A stretch of DNA of 64,000 nucleotides from Semisulcospira habei (lineage: Eukaryota > Mollusca > Gastropoda > Semisulcospiridae): contig BTPG01000006.1 in assembly GCA_036245525.1 (NCBI GenBank), positions 68,435,786 through 68,499,785 on the forward strand. The letters are read 5' to 3'. The stretch's first letter is position 1. Each line of letters begins with the position of its first letter. Under the pieces are notes generated by a model. The model searched no databases and was not told where the DNA came from. It was given only the letters and a program-made list of their open reading frames with translations. The position numbers and the translations under genes are program-made. Below, one piece after another: positions 26,481-37,720 of this stretch.

Positions 26481-26924
26481 ATGCATGTCTGTGAGAAAGA
26501 GAGAGCGCGGCGCGCGCTAGAGAGAATTACGTCATTTCTACAGTATTATGTCAATGTCTGCGTGGTGACGGAGTTGCCTCTTTTACGTCACCGCCACTGT
26601 CTGATTATCTATAGAAGTCAAGTTTCTTTTTTACTGTTTTAATTATTTTCTGAAAATAATTAATTTTTAGTAAAGAAGTTGAAAGGATAAAACTCATGCA
26701 ATATCTTTCTCCAAACTAGCTATATGCAAAAGTTCAAGTAACTATGACAAAATTTACGGACTCTAATCTGAATCAACCGACTTCCTATAAACGGTTGTTT
26801 ATGTCTTCAATGAGTCATTCAATTACAATATGGTCGGAGGCTCTCTTAGCCACGGACTTAAGAAAGTATTTCGCCAAGTTTCAAGCTTGTGTGTACAGAC
26901 ATATCTGAGATTATTTTGTTTACA

Positions 26925-27160
26925 TACATACGCACATACATACATACATACGCACATACATACGCACATACATACGCACATACGCACATACGCACATACA
27001 CACATACACACATACACACATACATACATACATACATACGCACATACATACATACATACACACATACGCACATACACACATACACACATACACACATACA
27101 GACATACATACATACATACATACATACATACATACATACATACATACGCACATACATACA
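26925..27160. repeat. (CATA)n / (CACATA)n microsatellite
   Basis: CATA and CGCACATA units over ~235 bases. The paralogous site in the second element copy is only ~40 bases (41330-41372). Confidence 0.95.
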
Positions 27161-28071
27161 TACGGCGCTTCACGCCAAATGTACGTTCAGCAGCGAGGTT
27201 AGCATAACGTAATTTTTATCTTGTTACTTCAATTGCTTGAGGTTTAGCCTGCCCGCCTTTGACATCATGGACATGCTATTAAATTCGCCCCACGCGATAC
27301 GCCCTAAAAAGTCCCTTCTATAAATAGAAGGGACTTAAAAATGATTAAAAATATATTATAAAATATTCATGTATGGTAACAGCAGCACCAGAAAACATAG
27401 TCTTACAACAGATGATGCTTAAATCTGGTGACTGAGTTACTTGTATCGTAGCTAAGAGCTATGTGAAAACAACTTTCCCATAACCGTCGAAATAAGTGCA
27501 CCTGGCCCAGATGCAGTCTTGCGCGAGAACAATCTTCTCATAATCGCATGATTTTTGTATACGGTATTTACATAAGCCTACAGTTTGTCTCGGCTGTCGG
27601 GTACGATTAGGTCAATTGTGACCTTTATGCCCTAGGTGTCAAAATCAAATGTTCCGCACCATCTTTTAGGAGTCATTTGTAAAACACCTAAACATAACTT
27701 TAATTTTTCTTTTACGAATAAAACTTTCTTCTCTTTCATACCCGCATGATTTTTCATAAACAATGTTTGCATAAGCCTCCTGTTTGTCCCGACCCTGGGG
27801 TAGGATTCGGTCAGATTGTAACCTTCTAAGCCCTAGGCGTAAAATTCAGCAAGAAAATTGCAAAGTTGATTCTCTGATAAGCCAAATGTTAGTACTGCGA
27901 TGAGTGACGTATAACAGCGAGTCGTCACTATGAACACAGCGTCGTGGGACTAATGATGCCATGACGTGAAGCTTGAAGTGACGTCATTTCGCTGCTCGTG
28001 CTATTCTTCTTCTTCAGAATAGCTATGCTACGCCAGACCAAGGAGTTTACGAATGGCGGAAATCGCCGTTG

Positions 28072-28985
<914 letters not shown>

Positions 28986-29869
28986 TGTTACTAAGTGTCC
29001 GTCGGAGTTTATTTTTGTGTGCAAGTGTGTGTGGATCAGAGGGTGGGTTAGAGTAGAAGGAGATGGATTCCTGTCGCTACACGAGCCCACAGAGCGTACT
29101 AATGGCGGGAAGCGCCGTGTGACCGTTCTTATTTGTGTGCGCCGACGTGTGTGTTGATCAGAGGTTGGCTTAGAGAGGAGGGAAATGGATCAGCCAAATA
29201 AGCCTAAAAATATGAACAAAATTAAAAGATAAACGTATCTGGGCTCCAATCAATCTGGTTGACTTTGGGATGAAATCCTCATCTTGTTTACACTGTGACG
29301 GTCCCCAATAAATCGAGCATTTAATGCGGCCTGCTCAAGGTAATAATGGGTTAGTAATTTTCAATATCTCCTTGTTAATTGTTGTTAGTATGTCTTACAA
29401 GAATGCTGGACTTCTGAAGTTTTAATTTTCGTAAAATGAGATTGTTTGTTGATTTGTTTGTTTTGTTGTTGTGTGTTGTTGTTGCTGGGTTTTTTTTTGT
29501 GTGTAGTAGGAGAGTTAACCGACTGCACCAGAGTCAGTAGAAAACATGCTAAATGCGGCTGTGACAAGAAATATGAGAAATCTTAGCTTATGCAGGCAAA
29601 ACAACAATGAAAATCAATTGTATCAGCACATTTTAATAATAGAAGCTCGCCGTGGCTCAGATCAGTTTAAATGTCGTTAGAAAGCCAACCTAACACCCTC
29701 CCACCCCCACCCCTCCCCCAAGACCACACGGCCGCTGAGGGTCCGCGCACAGTCGCACTGGGTACTGGGTAATTTAAGCAAACACATTAAAGCATTGTCA
29801 ATTTGAACTGCTTCTGTGAATGTCTGAACACGGAAAAAAATCGACCCATCCCCCCTTTCTGTAATGGAT

Positions 29870-29958
29870 TTAACCCCTTGGCTGTCGGCAGCGCTTCTTG
29901 TCGCAATGATTCCTGCAGGAATCAGCGACAAAAAGCGTTACAGACAGCCAAAGGGTGA
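29870..29958. mobile_element. small TTAA-type palindrome
   Basis: TTAACCCCTTGGCTGTC mirrors GACAGCCAAAGGGTGAA. The inner arms ...GCGACA and complement meet at ATTCCTGCAGGAAT. Its ends resemble family 1, but the core differs. Confidence 0.6.
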
Positions 29959-29991
29959 ATGATTGAACATCGTATTAGTTGTTGCTTCAGT

Positions 29992-30245
29992 TTAACCCAT
30001 TGAGCCCTGACACGTACATCACATTAAAAAAGATCCCACATTGACAGATGAAGTGCTCAAGTGTCGTGGCAAGTAAGCATGGTGGTTCTGGGCACCCAAC
30101 TTTTCTGGCACAGCCCTTGAACAATCACGGATGATCTGTGTCCGGAACAAACGGTTCAATCATGTTAGTTGAAGGGTGGAGCAAAAAAACTTAGCTATAG
30201 GCTCCAAGCTTTTCTGCACCACCATTGAACTATCATGGTCGGTAA
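29992..30245. repeat. degenerate family-2 hairpin elements
   Basis: TTAACCCATTGAGCCCTGAC at 29992 looks like a family-2 left end. CCCTTGAACAATCA at 30113 and CATTGAACTATCATGG at 30223 are worn arms of two hairpins. Confidence 0.45.
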
Positions 30246-30605
30246 ACTGCTCTAAATTGAAATGTAGAGAAATTCCCAACGAAGAAGAAGAAAAGAAAAA
30301 GCGGTTAGAAAAGACAATTTCAGAACAATTGTTTTGAAACTATCTTTTCCAAGCGTGCTTCTGTCGTTGTGGGATAGGTTCTGCGCATTTTACACGCTTG
30401 CAGTCACCTGTCTGAATTTTGAACAGTGATGCTGTCTTCAGGTGACAGGTGAAACATTTGGGTGTTTTAACCCATTCAGTGCCGAGAAAATGTGAACACA
30501 CCCAACTGCAAGAGGTATAGATCTGCATGAGCCCCCGCAGTTTCGGGGGCTCATGAGGATCTACGCCACTCGCTGAAACCACTTTGAATGCATGTTCCTA
30601 GGACT

Positions 30606-31353
30606 ATAGGTCGTTTGACATCCAAGGTTTTAACTCATTCTACCCCAACACCACAATCCTTAAATTTTGCCCCTGTCCTCTCAAGACTGCATTGCAGTGC
30701 AGGACACAGATCGACCATGATAGTTCAAGGGTGATGCCAGAATAGCTTGGCGCCCGTAGGCGCCAAGCTATTCTGGCATCACCCTTGAACTATCATGGTG
30801 GATCCTTATCCTGCTGTGGTGTGTCTGGGGTAGAATGAGTTAAGCAAATATATCCGCAAAGAATCACTTTTAAATACCAATCTAGAGCAAAGATCATTCA
30901 GTGACAGATGACCTAATACGATTTACTTTTAAGAAATTCGAACAATGTGTCAGCGTGTCGTAAAAAAATCGGATTTCTTTTTATGAAATGACTGATTTTA
31001 CATCCCTAAATGTGCTCCATATGTATTAAGCCCAGTATAAGAAAGATTCATTTCCACGTGAATTGGCGAAGTTTTCAAACCTGAAACAGCGCAGGCATAA
31101 CATGAAATCTGCATGTTTGACCCCGATATTAAAATCTGCAGGGGCTCTAGTGAGGCTATTGAAAATGACTTCTTCTTGTCTTTTTACCAAAGCTTTTCGA
31201 CTTTACAACAAAATCGACCAATCACTAGTAAAAAATGTTACATATTAAGTCAATTGGCAATGAATGATATTCGTTCTTAAAATGATACAGAAAAGTGTTT
31301 CTTTGCGGAAATATTTGGGAAAAACGTTGTGCGCTCCGATGTCAAACGACCTA
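30606..31353. mobile_element. TIR element TATAGGTCGTTTGACATC, copy 1 (nested)
   Basis: The left end TATAGGTCGTTTGACATC is the exact inverse of the right end GATGTCAAACGACCTATA. The interior matches 57906-58470 (TAATACGATTTACTTTTAAG, TTTCCACGTGAATTGGC). TA at both ends suggests a Tc1/mariner-like target; this is inference. No transposase. Confidence 0.7.
30634..30839. mobile_element. family-2 palindromic MITE, complete, TTAA on both sides
   Basis: TTAA at 30630-30633 and 30840-30843. Ends CTCATTCTACCCCA and TGGGGTAGAATGAG. Central hairpin arms TAGTTCAAGGGTGATGCCAG with GCGCC loop, nearly perfect over ~90 bases. Confidence 0.8.
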
Positions 31354-31467
31354 TACCCAGCCTGCAAGCCCATGTGTACCGAGGTGGGGCCGACGCGGGC
31401 CACAGATAGTCCAAAGGTGGGCCCGCGTAATCCCCACAGCGGAACCCATGGGCTTGCAGGCTGGGTA
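31354..31467. mobile_element. 114-bp palindrome
   Basis: TACCCAGCCTGCAAGCCCAT mirrors ATGGGCTTGCAGGCTGGGTA. The inner arms GTGGGGCCGACGCGGGCC and GGGCCCGCGTAATCCCCAC also pair. Only one copy in the window. Confidence 0.65.
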
Positions 31468-31848
31468 GAGCTTGTTGATATTGAACTGAGACTGCAGAAA
31501 CAGTTTCCGTCAATGGGGCACTGAACGGGTTAAAGTCAAGCTATTATGGACGGTTCTTGAAGTGGTTGGTCTGAGTCCTGCACCGGAAGCACTCTTCAAG
31601 CCGTATTTTCTCATGACAAATGTGGAACAGTTTGTTCATTCTCTTAGAGCCATTCACATGTATTTCCGCGTCGTGGCTTGCATACAATAACTGGAGAAGC
31701 AAGCGTGTACGGTCCTTGTGGTCACACAATAATAGAGCTATTTTTTTGTGTTCAGGTGGAAGAAACGACCTATCGTATTGTGAGAAATGTATTCGTCGTG
31801 TGTTCGTGATTTGGTGCCATTAGGACATTACTGTTTGGACATTGCTGG

Positions 31849-31905
31849 GAGGGGGGGGGGGGGGAGGAGGATGGAGTAGGGGGGAGGGGGCGGGGGAGGG
31901 GGAAG
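31849..31905. repeat. G-rich tract
   Basis: A pure G run of about 16 followed by GGAGGAGG-type sequence. Nothing coding nearby. Confidence 0.85.
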
Positions 31906-32077
31906 CAAAAACTCGCATATTTGTCTATCCAGATGCAAAAAAGGGATTTTTGTTTCTGGAGGAGCTGGAAAGGGGGTGGGGGGGGGGACCCTTGTACGCC
32001 GACCTCCACCCCCCCTCCACTTCTCCGTCACCCCCAGATGCACCCAACGTTGGTCTCATCACGGGATTGTGACTCGC

Positions 32078-32291
32078 GTAACCCATTCAGCCCTGGCGCA
32101 TTACAGCAGGAGATGGGTCGACCATGATAATTCAAGGGTAGTGCCAGATTAGCTTGGCGCCTGTCGGCGCCAAGCTAATCTGGCACTACCCTTGAATTAT
32201 CATGGTCGATCCACCTCCTGCAACAGGTGCCTAGTCGTTAGATGACGCCTCCAAAATTTGGGAAATACGTGCGTCGGGCTGAATGAGTTAA
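32078..32291. mobile_element. family-2 MITE
   Basis: Left end GTAACCCATTCAGCCC (TTAA mutated to GTAA), right end GGGCTGAATGAGTTAA. Hairpin arms ATAATTCAAGGGTAGTGCCA, perfect over most of 90 bases. Confidence 0.8.
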
Positions 32292-32519
32292 CCTTAGGGA
32301 TTTGGATCTCGAGTTTAGTGTGGTAACGCCTTGAGTGCTACTGACGATACAGCTCGGCAGTGCGCGGTCCAACGGTGGCCGACGTCGGCCCGATGGTCTT
32401 TTGCGCATTGGGTGTAACGTACGAATCGACCATTAGATCTCAACAGACGTTGTTCGGAGGTCAGCAGTAAATCAAAATTGCACCTGTTTCGACGAAAAAA
32501 AGGTGGATTAAAAACCTGG

Positions 32520-32629
32520 ACAAAACACGTTATATCGCGTGACAAAACACGTTATATCGTGTGACAAAACACGTTATATCGTGTGACAAAACACGTTATA
32601 TCGTGTGACAAAACACGTTATATCGTGTG
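32520..32629. repeat. 22-bp minisatellite, five units
   Basis: Unit ACAAAACACGTTATATCGTGTG repeated five times, the first with one change. A and B have a single AAACAAGCTTTCGATATCGCTTG-like stretch at the matching place (near 5421), so the array is an expansion specific to C. Confidence 0.85.
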
Positions 32630-32791
32630 TTTGTACGGCTTACGTTCTTTCATCGAAACACGTGCAAGTTTTACTTCTTTCTGGTTACTCTCCGTTGGAA
32701 ATTTTATGGTTGTAACATCATCTTGTTTTGATTTACAGCTGTGTCATCGTCAAACGCCGTGAGATACACGGCGTTAACACTCTGATAACAA

Positions 32792-33006
32792 ATGAACTCA
32801 TTCAGCCCCACTGCCGTATTTCCCAAATGTTGGAGGCGGCATCTAACGACTATGCACCAGTTGCAGGAGATGAATCGACAATGATAATTCAAGGGTAGTG
32901 CCAGATTAGCTTGGCGCTTGTCGGCGCCAAGCTAATATGGCACTACCCTTCAATTATCATGGTCGACCCATCTCCTGCTGTGGGGTGTCGGGGCTGAATG
33001 GGTTAA
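32792..33006. mobile_element. family-2 MITE
   Basis: Left end TGAACTCATTCAGCCCCAC, right end GGGGCTGAATGGGTTAA. Hairpin about 32880-32970 with one arm mismatch. Confidence 0.75.
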
Positions 33007-33755
33007 CATTGTCACGGTCGATAATGTGTCATTTTCTATGAATGCTTTTCAATGGTGATCAAACAAATTTAAAACGTGGAACAATTTGTTCAGTCTCTTA
33101 GACTGTTTGTGAAAGGGACCGAGCGATGCAGTGTTTAACACGCATCATTTGAACACCAAGTTGAGTCATCAAAACATGAGAAAAAGAAGTACTTTCAGAA
33201 CGCCAGAACTTCATTTCGTTGCAGAAGAAGAATGAGATGCTAAAATGCGGGATCATATTCTTCTTCCTTCTTTATCATTGAAAAGCCAGGCTTCCTCCTA
33301 CAACGTTGACATTTCCGCTCCAGAAAAATATGGAAGATCATCTTGTCCTGGAACTGTTAAGCAGTTGACTACGTTCCTTTTCTCCGGAAGTTGATATGTG
33401 CGTCTGTAATGGGAAGTTTGCTAGATCCTGCTTATCAGTCGAAGAGTGTCCGACTACCCTGCTCCAAGGCTGTCTACTAACTAAACCGTACTCACGTGGT
33501 ATTCGTTGATTCATGGGCGTGACTCAGAGAATTTTGAAGGTATTCGTCCTTGCTGGCGAGAGAAATCTTTCAGTTCGTGTGGCAGTAACGATCGCATTTG
33601 TACTCTAAGAAACTATCTTTTTCATCTTTTGATGCTGGATACAGAACCATAGCTTTCTGAGCGAGCTAGACACTGAAAAAACTGTAAGTATGGCTGACTT
33701 TTTCATAAACGCGACACGTCTGTAGAACCATCGTTGACAACATTTAAAGTTCACA

Positions 33756-34751
33756 ATGATAATCATCGGCACAAATTCGATAAACGAATCTGGATCATCC
33801 TTGACTTCATCTCCGGCTGACTACGCAATTATTTCGGCGCATGCGTGCCTGTTCGCTGCGACAGTGGCGACCAACGTCGTGACCTGCATCGTCATAGCGA
33901 CGACTTGGCGGCTGCAGACTATATCTAACATGTACATCGCGTCGTTGGCCGTGTCTGACCTTCTGGTGGCTGTTGAACAGCTTGTGTGCATAACATGGCG
34001 ACTCCCCGCTCACCGCAGATATTATGAGGACATATGGCCTTTGTGCTGCTTCCTGAAGGTGTTTGGATACCTGGCAAAATCCACGAATTTCTGAACTATT
34101 ATCTTGATTGCAGTGGACAGGTTGCTATACATCAAATGTCCTTTTTATTACCTGCGGGCTGTCACCAAGAGAAAAGTAGCCGTAGCCATCATTGTGACGT
34201 GGGTATACCGCATAACATTTTCAGTCTGTTTCAGAATGTTTCGGTCTGTAACAAGCTATCCCGGCTGCAGCATAATCGCTGTTGTCTACGACTCAGACGA
34301 AGGCGCGTTTGCAAACGGAGTGATTGGCATAGTACTGACTGTAGCACTCTTCTTTCTCTATGCCATACTGCTGAGCACGGCAGCAAAACAGGTCAAGGCC
34401 ATAAGGAACTCCCACCAGCTTGGGGTGATAAGGTCGTCACCGACGACCGTCACTTTGCCCGAGGACAATGTCCGTGTCCCCGCTGCCAAAGCTAGACTGA
34501 ACTTTAAGGCAGTTCAACGAATGGCCGGTGTGTTCATATGCTTTTCCGTCTGTTGGACACCTTTCACTTTAGTCGGCGTGATTGGCCCGAGGACCGTGGA
34601 CGAGGACATTGTGATGGTGACAGAGTTTCTTGCAGCGTTCAATTCAGTCGCCAATTTCGCAGTGTACGGTCTGGCTGACCGCGAATTTCGTGCAGCTGTC
34701 GCTCGTCTGATGAGAATCAAGACAAACAGTGTATCGGACACTGCTGCTTAG
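33756..34751 (+). pseudogene. class A GPCR, copy 3, one in-frame nonsense codon
   Basis: Open from ATG 33756 except for TGA at 34092-34094 (codon 113), in the same frame as the rest. The codon aligns with Trp111 (TGG) in copy 1, inside TM3. Downstream AVDRLLYIK, CWTP, NFAVYGLADRE and the KTNSVSDT tail are all intact. No frameshift is needed to read 331 codons. The preceding stretch KSTNF differs from copy 1 PGVSI at the same place. Truncation before DRL should abolish signalling unless the stop is read through or is an assembly/allelic difference. The 3' flank is interrupted 12 bases after the stop codon by a LINE. Confidence 0.8.
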
Positions 34752-34762
34752 GACCTTGAACT

Positions 34763-36068
34763 TACTCAGAAACTGTGCGGACCAGCTCTCGGGCGTCTTT
34801 ACTGACATTTTCAACATGTCTCTCTCTCAGTGCACTGTTCCTCAGTGTTTCAAAAGGTCCACCATCATTCCTGTTCCGAAAAAATCCAAAGTGTCCTCCC
34901 TAAATGACTACAGACCGGTCGCTCTGACCTCAGTTGTCATGAAGACGCTTGAGCGCCTCGTCCTCCGGTTTCTGAGAACATTTACCGACCCTCTGCTGGA
35001 TTGTTTTCAATTCGCGTATCGCGAAAAACGTTCCGTGGAGGATGCGGTGTCACTTGGTTTGTTTTATGTTTTACAACACCTTGAAATCCCAAACACCTAT
35101 GCCAGAATTTTATTTGTTGATTACAGTTCTGCTTTTAACACCATTATTCCATCCAAATTGTACCAGAAGATCCAGCAAATCGGAGTTCCAGAGACATTGT
35201 GCCTCTGGACCCTCGATTTCCTGTTGATGAGACCACAGGTCGTTAAAATTGGTGGAAATGTGTCATCCACCTCACTTTATCCACGGGCACGCCTCAGGGG
35301 TGCGTGCTCTCCCCTATGCTCTACTCCCTGTTTACTTATGACTGTGCTTCATGCCATGCCAGTACTAAAGTTCTGAAATTTGCAGATGACACCACAGTGG
35401 AAGGGTGCATTACAAACTCAGACGAATCCGCTTACCGTAGTCAGGTTGAGACTCTAATTAGTTGGTGTAATAACAACAACCTTGAACTGAACTCTGGCAA
35501 AACAAAAGAAATGATTGTGGACTTTAGAAAGAAACAGTCCCCTCCCCCTCCCCCTCTTGTGATCAATAGTGAAATCATTGAAACAGTCCAGAACTTTAAG
35601 TTTCTTGGCACTACCCTGTCATGTGACCTGAAGTGGGAGGAAAACACTCGCCTTATCGTCCAAAAAGCACAGCAGCGCTTGTTCTTCCTGCGACGTCTGA
35701 AAAGTTTCGGTCTCGGTGCCCACATGTTGATGCAATTCTACCGAGCTGTGATTGAGAGCGTGCTCACCTTTTCGATCACGGTTTGGTATGGTTCCATCAC
35801 GGCCAAAGAGAAAATCAGACTGAGTAGGGTGGTCAAGACCGCTTCAAAAATCATAGGCAGAGATCTTCCTAGCCTGGACTCACTGTACCAGCAGCGTCTC
35901 TTACGTAGAGCACGTCTTATCTCCAGTGATTCCACCCACCCCGGCAATGAGCTTTTTCAAATTTTACCATCAGGGCGCAGGTACAGGTCCATCAGTACCA
36001 GGACCAGCAGATTCCGCAACAGTTTTTTCCCTCTTGCTGTTCACGCTCTCTCTGATCAACCGGACTAA
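34763..36068 (+). pseudogene. Rex1-like RT, frameshifted
   Basis: Two overlapping frames cover the RT from block 1 to the C terminus. The first runs to about 35280; the second, from [13 protein letters not shown], runs to the stop at 36068. One small indel between DYSSAF and the PQG loop explains the break. Catalytic FADD is present. The endonuclease is absent because of 5' truncation. Confidence 0.8.
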
Positions 36069-36131
36069 TTGGAGAGAGCGCGAGTGGCGAGTGAGAATGA
36101 TTGTGTACAGTCAGTTTTTAACTGTATCAGA

Positions 36132-36240
<109 letters not shown>

Positions 36241-36407
36241 TTAGTCTTAGTAACTGACATCAAGACAAATTCCAATGTTTTTATTGTTTTGTACATGGAA
36301 ACATATGGCAATAAACCATCTTATCTTATCTTATCTTATCTTATTTTATCTTATACTGGGCCCTAATGTGGACATTCCCAAGCTACATTACGCTACTAGG
36401 AGACATA

Positions 36408-36499
36408 TTGACCATGACAGTTCAAGGGTGGTGCCAGAACAGCTTGGCGCCTGTAGGCGCCTAGCTATTCTGACACCACCCTTGAACAATCACAATCGA
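36408..36499. repeat. family-2 hairpin in segment C
   Basis: Arms CAGTTCAAGGGTGGTGCCAG and complement with GCGCCTGTAGGCGC loop. Same position after the GPCR as 8548, 9345 and 21635. Confidence 0.7.
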
Positions 36500-36788
36500 T
36501 GCATATCCTGATGCGATGTGTTGGAACTGAACGGATTAACTCATTTGAAACCTGCCTCATACGGATATGCGGCTCTTTGGCGGCTTGTTGCCGTGTATCC
36601 AAATGCAGCACGCCTAATATGGCGTACTGAGACAAGTGGGGATTTTCGCTGTGTCGCAAGGTAGCAGCCTGCTTGCAACACGCTAGTGAAGTATTGCAAG
36701 GGTATTGCCAGTAAGGCCACCATGGAACGTGTCGCAGCCTGTTGCAGCCAACCAGCAGGCGACACGCTGCGTTACGTGTTCTCAAAGC

Positions 36789-37720
36789 AAAAAAAAAAAA
36801 AAAAAAAAATTGAAAAAAAAAAAAAAATCACGTCCTCTATTCTGGGTCTACCTATTGCTCTAATTTTATTTTCCCCCTGCTATCTGATTCTGTCGTGTTA
36901 TCTATATGATGTGTTGACTTCTTCATTTGAAGACACACTAATATCATAGGGGTCCGTTGATAGTAGCTTTGACTGCTGCAAATCCACTTCGCCACCGCGT
37001 CGCGCGCAAGCGCCTATACTAAGCTCAAGACAAAATACAAGGGTGGAAACGAAGACGCCCGCGAATCGACAAAGCACTGTGATTCTAGAGCACTTTTCAA
37101 CCCTCAAAGCAACCATCCGCCTTAAACCTCGAACTGAACAGACTCGGTAGATATTTTGCCACAAATCTATACCAGCCTTGTCCTCCGATCTAAACTGATA
37201 GTTTCGTATCAAGGCTTTTTGCACAGTCAAGCATGATCCATAGCAGACATCCGAGTCAGGGGTTCAGATGAGGCCGGAAATACGCCGCAAGCTCATTTCT
37301 GATTGGTTTATGTAAATTAGCATATCCAATGAAATTAAAACAAGAGTGCGTCTTACTGTCGACATAAACTTGTGACCCGGGCTGCACGCAACAGTCGTTT
37401 TAGTACACCAAGAGCTAGCCCGATCTACCGTACACACCCCTCCCCCCCAGTACTCAATAAGATGGATTTCAAAGTGTACCTTAGTATGTCCTGAGATGTT
37501 TAAGCAATGTTCCCCTAAAGTCCTTAGGAACACACCAGAGATATAGCTGATGACGCAAGGATACTCCCATTCACGCTCTTTGCAGATGCTAAAATGAACT
37601 TGAGAAACATTTTCCACTAAATAAATCTGAATTTATTCCAGAAGCGCAAATCAGGCATTGTTATGTTAAGGCACACCTTCTGCGTACCCTCCAAACAGAA
37701 TAAAAAATATATTGAAAATT
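36789..37720. other. unassigned, with possible promoter-like block
   Basis: Starts with an interrupted A tract (36789-36827). 36950-37250 is relatively CpG-rich. 37300-37345 holds TGATTGGTTT, ATGTAAATTAGCAT and CCAATGAA, i.e. CCAAT boxes in both directions around an octamer-like word. A 110-codon minus frame (36898-37230) lies next to it, but I do not recognise the protein. Confidence 0.3.

Larger units (their letters stand above)
25644..27336. mobile_element. non-autonomous TIR element (AAGTCCCTTCTATA ends), copy 1
   Basis: The left end AAAGTCCCTTCTATATGA is the inverse of the right end TAAATAGAAGGGACTT, and the right end also forms its own hairpin (27309-27336). Inside: a family-1b hairpin, (GT)n, (CA/CATA)n arrays and a CA-centred segment. 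The second copy is 40004-41557. A 17-base stretch left of the TIR (GATGAACCATAACCCAC) is shared by both copies, so the true left end may lie slightly further out. No transposase. Confidence 0.7.
30467..31533. mobile_element. family-1 MITE opened by nested elements
   Basis: The left end TTAACCCATTCAGTGCC (30467) mirrors the right end GGGCACTGAACGGGTTAA (31516-31533). The hairpin 30507-30574 is in the left part. The interior is split by a TA-flanked TIR element (30606-31353), itself split by a family-2 MITE (30634-30839), and followed by a 114-bp palindrome (31354-31467). Confidence 0.7.

Noticed and set aside
26823..27212. Frames of Tyr-Val-Cys or His-Thr-Tyr repeats on both strands
   Set aside because: Translation of the CATA/CACATA microsatellite.
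32520..32629. Regular 22-bp direct repeats resembling a CRISPR array
   Set aside because: Head-to-tail units with no spacers, in a eukaryotic context; a minisatellite.
34092..34104. Frameshift in GPCR copy 3
   Set aside because: Both halves are in the same frame; a single TGA codon explains the break.
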